Counted from the stretch's first letter, positions 1 to 7,288 are shown. The stretch: 8,081 bases of DNA from Acidobacteriota bacterium (GCA_030624355.1 JAUXKG010000088.1:1-8081); one strand, 5' to 3'. Made by a program: numbers and translations. Notes: generated from the sequence alone by a model not told the origin.

Positions 1-664
1 TAATTCCAAGTCCGCGCAACTCCATGTGAAACTGAAGATCAGAGGGTCCAGATCCAACCAATCGATCTGCACCAAATTTTCTGACAAGAACAACATCATC
101 ACTTACCAACCGGTGTCCGCGCAGGATCAGATCCAGAGCACACTCGCTCTTGCCAACTCCGGAAGTTCCCAACAAGAGGACACCCACTCCAAAGACTTCC
201 ATGAGCACTCCGTGAACAGTAGTTGCCGGAGCCAACTCTTCCTCTAGAAAGCTGGTAATCTCATCTATCGCTACTGAACTCAACGACTCGGTCTGAAACA
301 CCGGCACCTTGTATCGGTCAGCGTTACGCAAGAGATCGGCAGGAGCCTTCAGCCGTTTGGTCACGACTATGCAGCAGATTCTTTGGGAAAACACGTTCTC
401 AATGGCGGTTCGTCTCTGAGTCACGGAGAGCATTTTGAGATAGTTGATCTCAGTACGACCTATGATCTGCACCCTTTCGCCGTGCAGATAATCCACGTAT
501 CCTGCCAGGGCCAACCCCAGCTTCTGAATACGGGGAGAGCTGATCAGGTTATCAAGGCCTTCACTTCCCGCAAGGAGTTTGAGCTTCAGGCGTGAGCCTG
601 CCGACTCATGCAGTTCTCGAGCAGTTACGCTTGAATTCAAAATATCGCTGTTGTCAGAAGTCAT
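1..664 (-). CDS. hprK: HPr kinase/phosphorylase, N-terminal 221 residues (cut by left edge)
   Basis: HprK uses ATP or pyrophosphate to phosphorylate a serine of the PTS carrier HPr and also removes that phosphate; it is cytoplasmic. The reverse strand is open from the ATG at 664-662 to the left edge. Residues about 1-145 form the family's N-terminal domain, with 'VQIIGRTEINYL' at 66-77. The kinase domain begins at 'HGVLMEVFGVGVLLLG' (151-166). The P-loop GTSGVGKS is at 166-173, followed by 'GHRLVSDD' (183-190), which carries the catalytic aspartates, and 'ELRGLGI' (215-221), the start of the family signature. The C-terminal helix lies outside the window. Family members are about 310-330 residues, so roughly two thirds is present. 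The start is fixed by GGGGA at 672-676, seven bases upstream; the frame has no other ATG before a stop. It lies 64 bases after rpoN, probably in the same operon. In Gram-negative bacteria such a gene usually acts on nitrogen/regulatory PTS proteins rather than on sugar uptake. Confidence 0.95.
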   Translation of the reverse strand, partial: MTSDNSDILNSSVTARELHESAGSRLKLKLLAGSEGLDNLISSPRIQKLGLALAGYVDYLHGERVQIIGRTEINYLKMLSVTQRRTAIENVFSQRICCIVVTKRLKAPADLLRNADRYKVPVFQTESLSSVAIDEITSFLEEELAPATTVHGVLMEVFGVGVLLLGTSGVGKSECALDLILRGHRLVSDDVVLVRKFGADRLVGSGPSDLQFHMELRGLGI

Positions 665-728
665 ACCGATATCCCCATGCCTGAAAGCATTCGCCCGAAT
701 AATGCACAATCCGGGCTATCTAAGGACG

Positions 729-2165
729 CTAAGGTGAGAGCAATCCGTTCACTTTTCGCTCTCTGGATCCGGGAATCTTCAGCTGATCGCGATACTTGGC
801 TACCGTGCGTCGAGTGATCTGAATTCCCTGATCATTCAGAACTCCCGAAATTTTTTGATCTGAAAGGGGTTTCTTCTGATCTTCCTGCTCTATTATCTTT
901 TTGATTGTTTCCTTTACATGCACAACGGAAATATCTTCGCCACCCGATCCCTCAAGTCCAAGGGTAAAGAACTTGCGCAACTCGATAACGCCTTGAGGAG
1001 TATGCGCATATTTGTGCGCCACCACGCGACTTATAGTTGACGAATGCACCTCTAATGCCTCCGCCACGTCCTTGATAAGCATGGGCCTGAGATGCAGGAG
1101 GCCGCTATCTAGAAAAGACAGCTGCCGTTCGACTATGGCGGAACACACTCGATAAATCGTCTGTTCCCGCTGATCCAAACTCCGCAACAACTCGATAGCG
1201 GAGCGCACTCTCTCTTTGATAAAACTTTTGGTCTCCTTGTTCGTATCCTTACTCTTGAGTAGATTCCGATACACTTGACTGAGACGCAACTTCGGCAAAT
1301 CATCGTCGTTCAAGACAATCTGATACTCATCATCAACCTTGTAGATATAAACGTCCGGTTGAATATAGATGGGTTTTTGTGCGGCGTACTTCTCTCCCGG
1401 CTTGGGAGAAAACCCCCGGATGAGATCCAAATTTTCCGTGACTTCCTCTAACCCACAACCCAACTCTTCGGAAATTTCCCCCAGTTTCTTGGCCTGAATC
1501 TGTGGAAGATAGTCCTGGACCAGCTTTTCCGCCAGAGTGTCCTGCAGGCCAGCTGCCCAGATCTGGATGAGCAAACATTCCTGTAGATCACGGCTTCCCA
1601 CCCCAACGGGATCGAAGCCCTGCACCACTTCCAGGGCTTCCTCCACAACTTCCTCAGAAACCTGTAAGGTCTCTGCAATCCGCTCCACTGAGGAACTCAG
1701 ATACCCATCTTCATCGATGTTGCCGATGATGAAATAAGAGACTTCGTGTATCTGACTGGAGACTCCGGACAGGTTGAGTTGCCAGTTCAAATGGTCACTC
1801 AAGGTAGACGGTTTCGCCAAAAAGACATCAAAAGAGGGTCGGTCGTCTCTGGGTTCCCACTCGCGGACACGTGCACCGGGAGCTAGATATTCGCCGAAGA
1901 AATATTCGTAGTCGAAGTCATCGTATGTCTCTGCGTCTTCTTCGCTGTCCTTGGCTGGTTCCGTTGATTCGGAAGGGCTAGCTTCAGCGGACTCCGAATC
2001 CTCTTCAAGAACCGGATTTTCAGCCAGTTCCTCGTTCAGCAGGTCGGTGAGCTCTAATCGGTTTAGAGTGAGGAGCTCAATCTTTTGCAGCAGCGACGGT
2101 GTCATCACCAAGCGCTGGGAAAGGTTAAGGCTGAGAGCTGTCCTCAGCTGGTTTCTCCTGACCAT
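729..2165 (-). CDS. rpoN: RNA polymerase sigma-54 factor
   Basis: This is the alternative sigma factor that directs RNA polymerase to -24/-12 promoters and needs an AAA+ activator to open DNA. The 478-residue product has the complete family layout. Region I (about 10-55) contains 'LSQRLVMTPSLLQKIELL'. A strongly acidic region II spans about 55-95. The core-binding domain covers about 115-330. The helix-turn-helix is near 364-385 ('VAEALEVHSSTISRVV'). The RpoN box TRRTVAKYRD is at 451-460 and binds the -24 element. Length is typical. I chose the ATG at 2165 because GAGGG (2173-2177) sits seven bases before it and region I starts right after it. The same frame extends to an ATG at 2249, but those 28 extra residues are not sigma-54-like. 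The TAG stop is followed two codons later by a second in-frame TAG. hprK starts 64 bases downstream; the hpf and ptsN genes often found here are absent between them. Confidence 0.98.
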   Translation of the reverse strand: MVRRNQLRTALSLNLSQRLVMTPSLLQKIELLTLNRLELTDLLNEELAENPVLEEDSESAEASPSESTEPAKDSEEDAETYDDFDYEYFFGEYLAPGARVREWEPRDDRPSFDVFLAKPSTLSDHLNWQLNLSGVSSQIHEVSYFIIGNIDEDGYLSSSVERIAETLQVSEEVVEEALEVVQGFDPVGVGSRDLQECLLIQIWAAGLQDTLAEKLVQDYLPQIQAKKLGEISEELGCGLEEVTENLDLIRGFSPKPGEKYAAQKPIYIQPDVYIYKVDDEYQIVLNDDDLPKLRLSQVYRNLLKSKDTNKETKSFIKERVRSAIELLRSLDQREQTIYRVCSAIVERQLSFLDSGLLHLRPMLIKDVAEALEVHSSTISRVVAHKYAHTPQGVIELRKFFTLGLEGSGGEDISVVHVKETIKKIIEQEDQKKPLSDQKISGVLNDQGIQITRRTVAKYRDQLKIPGSRERKVNGLLSP

Positions 2166-2172
2166 AGAATTA

Positions 2173-2177
2173 CCCTC
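2173..2177 (-). promoter_or_regulatory. Ribosome binding site that decides the rpoN start
   Basis: On the coding strand this reads GAGGG, within a longer purine-rich stretch, seven bases before the ATG at 2165. It supports the internal ATG over the in-frame ATG at 2249, which lacks a comparable site. Confidence 0.7.
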
Positions 2178-2252
2178 GCCTCGCTTCTTCGGACTCAGCT
2201 GCAACTGTCGGAAATCTGTGTGTCCCTGAAGCCTTCTAGTCCAGAGCATGCC

Positions 2253-2272
2253 GTGTTTCCTGGCAGGAACAC
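2253..2272 (-). promoter_or_regulatory. Hairpin in the rpoN leader
   Basis: The 20 bases form a nearly perfect inverted repeat: on the coding strand GTGTTCC pairs with GGAAACAC around a short TGCCA loop, with one bulged A. It lies 87 bases before the chosen rpoN start, between lptB and rpoN. No T-run follows, so it is not a standard intrinsic terminator. Possible roles are mRNA stability, processing of the operon transcript, or a binding site for a dimeric protein. Role is inference only. Confidence 0.35.
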
Positions 2273-2298
2273 TGCATCTGGGTCCGCTACTTTATACC

Positions 2299-3042
2299 TC
2301 AGTATAGTCGAAAATTTTCGCCGAGGTAAACTTTCCGGACCTCGATGTCAGAGGAAAGAAGGTCGGGGGTTCCCGTCTTAAATATGGATCCTTCTCTGAT
2401 GATGTAGGCTCGAGAGGTAATCTTGAGGGTCTCTCGCACATTGTGGTCTGTAATCAATACACCGATGTTGTTTGCCTTCAACTGCATGACGATTCGTTGA
2501 ATGTCCAATACTGCGAGTGGATCAATACCCGCAAAAGGTTCATCCAGAAGAACAAAGGCAGGTCTGATAACCATGGACCGGGCTATCTCCACACGCCTGC
2601 GCTCACCACCGGAGAGAGTATAAGCAGGATTTTTTCTGAGCGCTGAGATTCCAAATTCCTCCAATAATTCACTGACTCGCTGATCGGCCATGCTGGGAGT
2701 CCATTCCAAAGTTTCCGCAATCGCATAAAGATTATCCTCTACTGAAAGTTTGCGAAAAACTGAGGGCTCTTGAGGCAGATAACTAATTCCCTTTCTTGCC
2801 CGCCGGTACATGGGTAACGAGGTGATATCACTGTTGTTCAAGTGAACACTGCCGCTATCAGGTGCAGTCAGGCCTACAATCATATAAAAGGTAGTCGTCT
2901 TGCCGGCACCGTTTGGCCCCAACAATCCCACCACTTCGCCCGAGACAAGATCCAGGCTTACATCGTTGACAACCTTTCTGCCCTGGTAGGACTTATTCAG
3001 TCGCTGAACATGCAGGGAGGGTGGAACCTGATTTGATGTCAT
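2299..3042 (-). CDS. lptB: LPS export ABC transporter ATP-binding protein LptB
   Basis: This is the cytoplasmic ATPase of the LptB2FG transporter, which pulls lipopolysaccharide out of the inner membrane and pushes it onto the LptC-LptA bridge. The 247-residue protein contains all ABC motifs: Walker A GPNGAGKT (42-49), the Q-loop in LPQEPSVFRKLSVEDN (Q91), signature LSGGERRRVEIAR (143-155), Walker B FVLLDEPFAGID (163-174) and the H-loop histidine at 200 in DHNVRETL. The 'PQEPSVFRKL' stretch and the 'SVFRKLSVEDNL' region are characteristic of LptB rather than of amino-acid importers of similar size. Its ATG overlaps the stop of the upstream OstA-like frame in an ATGA, which points to translational coupling. 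A ribosome site AGGGG (3048-3052) lies five bases before the start. The partners lptF and lptG are not in this window. Confidence 0.97.
   Translation of the reverse strand: MTSNQVPPSLHVQRLNKSYQGRKVVNDVSLDLVSGEVVGLLGPNGAGKTTTFYMIVGLTAPDSGSVHLNNSDITSLPMYRRARKGISYLPQEPSVFRKLSVEDNLYAIAETLEWTPSMADQRVSELLEEFGISALRKNPAYTLSGGERRRVEIARSMVIRPAFVLLDEPFAGIDPLAVLDIQRIVMQLKANNIGVLITDHNVRETLKITSRAYIIREGSIFKTGTPDLLSSDIEVRKVYLGENFRLY
2301..2330 (-). promoter_or_regulatory. Candidate sigma-70-type promoter for rpoN at the end of lptB
   Basis: On the coding strand TTTACC (2330-2325) is followed after 18 bases by TATACT (2306-2301), matching the -35/-10 consensus at 4 and 5 of 6 positions. The -10 overlaps the lptB stop codon. 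The 133-base gap to rpoN, unlike the tight spacing within the lpt genes, fits a secondary promoter. The spacer contains the palindrome CGAAAATTTTCG (2309-2320), but those bases are also lptB codons. Weak evidence: AT-rich hexamers occur by chance. Confidence 0.3.
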
Positions 3043-4154
3043 GGATTCCCCTGCTGTGGGCCTTCCACTAAAAGCCGTTCATCTCCGGTAAAGAAGGTTA
3101 ACGTACGGCCGCTGGCCTTGCCTTCGCCGGACTCGAATATCCTGGCAGGATCTCCCGTCATAACTATCTTCTCTTGGGACGGAAAATGCACTGCCCGGTC
3201 TCCTTCGGCTTCCCTGGCTTCCCCAGTAATCCTGACACCTCCCCAGGCTACCATTTCCTTTAGCTGTTCCGAGTTTTCGAGTTCGAAGACAAATTCCACG
3301 GAAGGGGCCTCCACCACAAGATCCCGCATACTTACTTCGACTTGACCCTCATACATGGCTCGATGTTTTTCGCTCTGGTAACGCAGATGATTGGCTGTAA
3401 CCCGATATCTCTCGTCACTATCCTCATCTGTGCCGTCAAAAATACTTTCTACTTCCTCCTCGGCAACCAGTTGTTGATCCTGATAATTGTATCGAATGAT
3501 TTCTCCGGTAATGGAGCTCGAACTGTGAATCATCCTGGGGTTGGATGAATAGTTTATCCACCCGCTCTCCGGAGTCACCTGCATCTGCTCCGAAGTGATT
3601 ACGACAGGGTTGCCTTTGTCATGAAACAGACTTCTTACGTTTCCGAAAGCCCAAATGTGGCCTGTCTCTTGATTGAGATCGAATTGATCCGCCAAGGTCT
3701 CGGAAATCCTGTCGGAATCACCGAGCTGCAATATGGGAGACTCTTTTCCTGTCACCTCAATCGTTCGAGTCTCTGGATCGAAAACAGCTTGATCTGACCC
3801 CAGAGTGACCTTCATGGGATCCACCTGGAGAAATTGAAAGTTGCCAGACTGAACGGCCCTCTCCATCACGCCCTTTTTGTAAAACACTTCCAGACGATCA
3901 CTGGCCGTGCGCTGCATTTTCCCCTCTTCTTCAAACTCCAGTTCTGCGCCACCCTCTCCTACAAGTCGATCCAGCAGACCGGCTTTATATCGCACATCAA
4001 TTAGAGGAGCTTTTAACACAATTCTCTCACCCGGAGTGTCACTTTCCAGCTTACTCTCGCCTCGAGCCAGAACGCGATCAGGCACTCCATTTTCATATTT
4101 CACCTCTACCCAATCCTTGGCAGACAGGCGACGAATTTTCGAAGACCCTTCCAC
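3039..4154 (-). CDS. OstA/LptA-like periplasmic protein, C-terminal part of a broken LptC-OstA fusion
   Basis: The 371 codons from a GTG at 4154 encode repeated beta-strand units of the OstA/LptA type, with recurring patterns such as 'RRLSAKDWVEVKY', 'QRTASDRLEVFY' and 'RVTANHLRYQ'. Such proteins form the periplasmic bridge that carries LPS. Three things argue against an independent gene. The frame is identical to that of the LptC-like gene upstream and is separated from it only by the TAG at 4179. No signal peptide or membrane segment precedes the domain, although it should act in the periplasm. No ribosome site stands before the GTG, which is simply the first possible start after the stop. 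The frame is otherwise undamaged through to its TGA, which overlaps the lptB start. Readings: the second half of a 778-codon fusion hit by a nonsense mutation or sequencing error; a readthrough product; or, less likely, a separate gene. The domain call is firm, the gene boundaries are not. Confidence 0.75.
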   Translation of the reverse strand: MEGSSKIRRLSAKDWVEVKYENGVPDRVLARGESKLESDTPGERIVLKAPLIDVRYKAGLLDRLVGEGGAELEFEEEGKMQRTASDRLEVFYKKGVMERAVQSGNFQFLQVDPMKVTLGSDQAVFDPETRTIEVTGKESPILQLGDSDRISETLADQFDLNQETGHIWAFGNVRSLFHDKGNPVVITSEQMQVTPESGWINYSSNPRMIHSSSSITGEIIRYNYQDQQLVAEEEVESIFDGTDEDSDERYRVTANHLRYQSEKHRAMYEGQVEVSMRDLVVEAPSVEFVFELENSEQLKEMVAWGGVRITGEAREAEGDRAVHFPSQEKIVMTGDPARIFESGEGKASGRTLTFFTGDERLLVEGPQQGNP

Positions 4155-4178
4155 TTTGACGCGTACGTTCTCGAAAGC

Positions 4179-4181
4179 CTA
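4179..4181 (-). other. In-frame amber codon between LptC-like and OstA-like halves
   Basis: The codon order around it is GCC TAG GCT TTC GAG. The frame is open from 5375 to this codon and again from 4178 to 3042, with no shift between. The stop falls inside an OstA-type repeat: the residues LDNA, stop, AFENVRV line up with LERIVAQGDVRM (residues 321-332) and IRQLDLQGDVEA (358-369), the stop taking the place of V or D. No residues appear to be missing. A TTG or TCG codon would become TAG by one base change. Confidence 0.85.
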
Positions 4182-5375
4182 GGCATTGTCGAGACTCTGA
4201 TTCGGATGAAATTGAACATGCAGTCTTGAACAAAGAATTTCCTCAACCGACCCAGCACTCTGGCCGACGGCCTCAACGTCGCCCTGAAGATCTAGCTGAC
4301 GAATCCGTTGTCCATCCTGGAAGAAAAGAACTTCCATTCGCTGCGCTTTGGACCTTCTAATCCCCAGGGATGGGGCGTTCATTCGGACATCCCCTTGCGC
4401 AACAATTCTCTCCAATCCGGTCTGCTCCGCTGCCTGTTGAACCATCGGATGACCGACGATACGGTCCGCCTCGACTCCATACTTGGAGCCTTTTAGTTGT
4501 CCGAAATAGAAGGCCCGCTGGGTCAATTTTTCCGACTTCTCCCCTAGGACTTCGAAATACTCCAGCCCGTCAGAACCAGCGTCAAAAAAGACGTTGATGT
4601 ACTGTCCTGAAAAAGTCCTGGCGGAGGGCAGATGGAGTTGGGAATGACCTTTACTCAGGATCTTTTGGACCACGCTATCTTGGTTCATGAACACGGTCAT
4701 TTGATCCGAGTTCAAACGTGATTCCGGACCGGACATCTCAGCCTCTCCATTGAATTCTATGACTTGCAGAGCAAGATTGTAGACGGCTGAGCGACCCTTT
4801 GCCCGGATATCGCCGGAACCGGATGGATAGTCCATCTGCACTCCTCCGGCAATATCCATCTCCCGCTTCGGAATGTGGTAGAGCAAGGAATTTCCCTCTC
4901 CTCTGAGTTTTCCTCTTTCGAAGGCAAACTTCTCCTTGATAGTCATAGTTTCCTGACCGAGATCAGCGTTGACTCGAGTCGACATGACTCGCGCACCGTC
5001 GGCCAAATCAATCTGAACATCGCCGGAAAATTCGACTAGTTTTTCTTTTACCCGATAAACGGCCTCCTGACCCGAGATGGTGGCGGAAGGCTGTCCCGCT
5101 TCATCATAATGAACCAGATCCACGTCCCTGAGCTGATGGATTCCGCTGATCGTTTCGGTACTGACATCAGCGTAGACTTTGAAGACAGTATGGCCGCGCT
5201 TTCGTTCACTATACTCAAACTGGGTACTGCGTCGACTGACTTCCGGATCCAGCAACCGAACGGAATGAATGACTTCGACCTGCTGGCGGCGAGCCATGAA
5301 ACTCCAGACTATCGCCGTCCCCCCCGCCACAATCAGTACGATCAGACCAATACGCAGCAACTTTACGGGATTCAT
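4179..5375 (-). CDS. lptC: LptC-like, membrane-anchored LPS export protein
   Basis: The product has a short cytoplasmic start (MNPVKLLR), one membrane helix at about residues 7-27 and a long periplasmic part. This is the architecture of LptC, which sits beside LptB2FG and hands LPS to LptA. The LptC domain covers about 50-190 ('FEYSERKRGHTVFKVYAD', then 'LRDVDLVHYDEAG', then 'VYRVKEKLVEFSGDVQI'). Further OstA-type repeats follow to residue 398, for example 'LERIVAQGDVRM' and 'IRQLDLQGDVEA'. E. coli LptC is about 190 residues, so at 398 this is far longer, and the same frame continues past the TAG for another 379 codons. Long LptC-OstA fusions are my best explanation for the family; I recall similar large proteins in Acidobacteriota but could not check. 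The ATG at 5375 follows an AAGG/GAGAAG purine stretch. recJ ends 48 bases upstream. Confidence 0.88.
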   Translation of the reverse strand: MNPVKLLRIGLIVLIVAGGTAIVWSFMARRQQVEVIHSVRLLDPEVSRRSTQFEYSERKRGHTVFKVYADVSTETISGIHQLRDVDLVHYDEAGQPSATISGQEAVYRVKEKLVEFSGDVQIDLADGARVMSTRVNADLGQETMTIKEKFAFERGKLRGEGNSLLYHIPKREMDIAGGVQMDYPSGSGDIRAKGRSAVYNLALQVIEFNGEAEMSGPESRLNSDQMTVFMNQDSVVQKILSKGHSQLHLPSARTFSGQYINVFFDAGSDGLEYFEVLGEKSEKLTQRAFYFGQLKGSKYGVEADRIVGHPMVQQAAEQTGLERIVAQGDVRMNAPSLGIRRSKAQRMEVLFFQDGQRIRQLDLQGDVEAVGQSAGSVEEILCSRLHVQFHPNQSLDNA

Positions 5376-5423
5376 CTTCTCGTTACCTTGATGGCCGCTG
5401 AAAGGAAAAGTGGGACGTTTCGT

Positions 5424-7139
5424 TTATTGGGACGTGGGCAGATTCAGATCGCGGATGGTCAGCAGTAGCTTTTCCTGTCCCTGATAACGGTCCCGCTCCA
5501 TGGTATAAGCAAGATCGACTTGGCACGCACCCCTTATGGTATCAGCGAGATCACCGTTTTTCCACCAAATGGCATCCACCTTTGAACCGTTGCCCTGCAC
5601 TTGTAATTTCAGGTGTCGAGTCTTTAGCACCCACGGTCCACCTACGATATTCATCTTTTCCGATGCGAATACGGGAACCGGATTTCCTTTGCCGAACGGA
5701 GCCAATTGCTGTATTTGATCGTACAGTGCGCAAGAAACCTCCTCTGGAGGCAATACACACTCGATGGGCAGAGAAGGCACCAGTTGCTCGGGGGAAAGCA
5801 TTTCTGCGGCGAAGGTCTCCAGACGACCGGCCAGATCAGCAATAATCTCATCTTTGCTGTTCTCCGGCTTAAGCGTGCAGCCAACAGCCTGAGAATGACC
5901 TCCATATTGAACGAACATGTCGCGACAGTGATCCAGAGCTTCTACCAAAGTGAGGCCCGGGATGCTGCGCCCCGACCCTTGACAGGTCGTCTCCCCAATC
6001 GACAAGACCAGAGCAGGACGATGGAAGCGCTCCGCCAGCCGTGCCGCCACAATTCCGATCACCCCGCGATGCCAATCCTGACCGGCTACCACCAGAAACT
6101 TCTTTTCAGCGGCACCCGGTTCCTGCCTGAAGCGTTCTTCAATCTCTGTCAGGATACGCTGCTCTTCACGCTGCCTGAGAGAGTTCTTCTCGTTCATTTC
6201 TCTAACCATGGTCTGGGCTTCGGATTCTTTGCTGACGGTAAAAAGATCAACTACTTCCCGGCCTCCACCCATGCGCGTCACAGCATTAATGCGGGGCGCC
6301 AGCTTGAAAGCCAGATCGGAGAGGCTGACTTCTCCAGTGATGCCTGCCCCTTGTAAAAGAGCTCTCAAACCCGGATTTCGGGGATGGCTGAGACTCTCCA
6401 GACCCAACCTCACGATGACACGGTTTTCCCCCGTTATGGGAACGGCATCCGCAACTGTTCCGATGGCCACCATCTTCAGAAAATGCTGGATAACCTTCTC
6501 TCGACTGGTGTTTCGGAAAAGCGCCTGCACAAGTTTGAACACCACCCCAACCGCAGCAAGATTCTTATCCGGATAACTGCAATCGGCTCGTTGCGGATTT
6601 AGAATCGCCCAGGCATCCGGCAAGGTCTGAGCAGGCAAATGATGATCTGTAACAATAAAATCGAATCCCAGCTCACGAGCCAGGTCAGCGGCTTCAAAGG
6701 CCCGGATGCCGCTGTCCACACTAATCACCAAACTATACCCGTCGGCGTGAGCCTTTCTTAGGACTTCCGTCCGGATTCCATATCCTTCCTCAAGCCGACG
6801 CGGCAAATAATATTCGGCCGGAGCACCCAGCATTTTGAGCGCTCGCTTCAGCACTACAGTGGATGTGATCCCATCCACGTCGTAATCACCGTAAATCAGG
6901 ATCTTTTCCCCGAGGTCCCTGGCACGCAACACTCGTTCCACTATCCGGTCCATGTCCTTCATCAGATACGGATCGTGCAAGTCGTCGAAGCTGGGATTCA
7001 AGAAGGTTAAGGCCTCATCCGGATCCTTGAATCCACGCTGGATTAACAGATGAGCGACCAGAGGAGATACCTTCAGCTGATCGGAAAGCACCCGAATCTG
7101 CTCGGAAGGACTGGATAGGATGTTCCAATGAAATCGCAC
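5424..7139 (-). CDS. recJ: Single-stranded-DNA-specific 5'-3' exonuclease RecJ
   Basis: RecJ degrades single-stranded DNA from the 5' end in RecF-pathway recombination, mismatch repair and base-excision repair; it is a cytoplasmic DHH-family phosphoesterase that uses Mn/Mg. The 571-residue product is of normal length and has all motifs: GDYDVDG (84-90), VDSG (141-144), TDHH (164-167), AIGTVADAVPITGENR (225-240), APRINA (281-286), WHRGVIGIVAARLAE (356-370), GSGRS (388-392) and YGGHSQAVG (412-420) of the DHHA1 domain. A C-terminal OB-type region follows ('LAPFGKGNPVPVF' and onward). The start is a GTG at 7139. TGA and TAA occur in frame just upstream, and no ATG lies near the beginning of the conserved region; the ribosome site is weak. 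It is the first gene after the repeat-filled gap and lies 48 bases before the LptC-like gene, so the recJ promoter probably lies within or near the repeats. Confidence 0.97.
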   Translation of the reverse strand: MRFHWNILSSPSEQIRVLSDQLKVSPLVAHLLIQRGFKDPDEALTFLNPSFDDLHDPYLMKDMDRIVERVLRARDLGEKILIYGDYDVDGITSTVVLKRALKMLGAPAEYYLPRRLEEGYGIRTEVLRKAHADGYSLVISVDSGIRAFEAADLARELGFDFIVTDHHLPAQTLPDAWAILNPQRADCSYPDKNLAAVGVVFKLVQALFRNTSREKVIQHFLKMVAIGTVADAVPITGENRVIVRLGLESLSHPRNPGLRALLQGAGITGEVSLSDLAFKLAPRINAVTRMGGGREVVDLFTVSKESEAQTMVREMNEKNSLRQREEQRILTEIEERFRQEPGAAEKKFLVVAGQDWHRGVIGIVAARLAERFHRPALVLSIGETTCQGSGRSIPGLTLVEALDHCRDMFVQYGGHSQAVGCTLKPENSKDEIIADLAGRLETFAAEMLSPEQLVPSLPIECVLPPEEVSCALYDQIQQLAPFGKGNPVPVFASEKMNIVGGPWVLKTRHLKLQVQGNGSKVDAIWWKNGDLADTIRGACQVDLAYTMERDRYQGQEKLLLTIRDLNLPTSQ

Positions 7140-7168
7140 AAGCCAATGTTATCAGCCCAGTCTGCCAT

Positions 7169-7187
7169 ACACAGATTGACACGGATT
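7169..7187. repeat. Repeat A, pair 1 (ACACAGATT-G-ACACGGATT)
   Basis: Two nonamers start exactly 10 bases apart; the first differs from the ACACGGATT consensus at one base. Same architecture as the pairs at 7194 and 7319. Confidence 0.85.
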
Positions 7188-7193
7188 CAGGAA

Positions 7194-7212
7194 ACACGGA
7201 TTAACACGGATT
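7194..7212. repeat. Repeat A, pair 2 (ACACGGATT-A-ACACGGATT)
   Basis: Two exact copies of ACACGGATT start 10 bases apart. The preceding TCAGG at 7187-7191 is also found before pair 3, extending that match to about 25 bases. Confidence 0.9.
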
Positions 7213-7236
7213 AAGAAAGGTTCTTCCTCTCAGCTC

Positions 7237-7271
7237 TCAATCGACAATCGTCAATCGACATTGGTCAGGGG
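7237..7271. repeat. Repeat B, copy 1, with an internal direct repeat
   Basis: Bases 7241-7271 match 7411-7441 at 29 of 31 positions. Within it TCAATCGACA occurs twice, at 7237-7246 and 7251-7260, 14 bases apart. Confidence 0.9.
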
Positions 7272-7288
7272 ATCAGGGGGTCGGGGGG
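7268..7288 (+). repeat. G-rich tract (runs of 4, 5 and 6 G)
   Basis: Runs of G at 7268-7271, 7276-7280 and 7283-7288 are separated by ATCA and TC. The stretch reads as degenerate tandem copies of a TCAGGGG-type unit. Only three runs of three or more G lie close together, so a canonical four-run quadruplex would need the GGG at 7316-7318 across a long loop. Confidence 0.7.

Noticed and set aside
141..171. Altered HprK P-loop (GTSGVGKS instead of the common GDSGIGKS) as a sign of an inactive enzyme
   Set aside because: The Gly, Lys and Ser residues that bind phosphate are retained, and the second position of this loop varies in P-loop proteins; the catalytic DD is present.
26..595. Two plus-strand frames of 70-73 codons at the left edge
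   Set aside because: Both are opposite hprK, whose P-loop and signature are clear; no ribosome site or known motif.
2166..2249. Extra 28 residues at the N-terminus of RpoN from an ATG at 2249
   Set aside because: The added stretch does not resemble sigma-54 region I, and the ATG at 2165 has a well-placed GAGGG. The upstream ATG also overlaps the leader zone just before the hairpin.
3039..5375. Genome-wide reassignment of TAG to an amino acid
   Set aside because: rpoN ends in TAG shortly after its RpoN box, with another TAG two codons later, and the right-edge gene also ends in TAG; reading through these would add unlikely tails.
5706..6356. Plus-strand open frame of 216 codons
   Set aside because: It lies wholly opposite recJ, whose motifs are intact, and its translation shows no recognisable domain or ribosome site.
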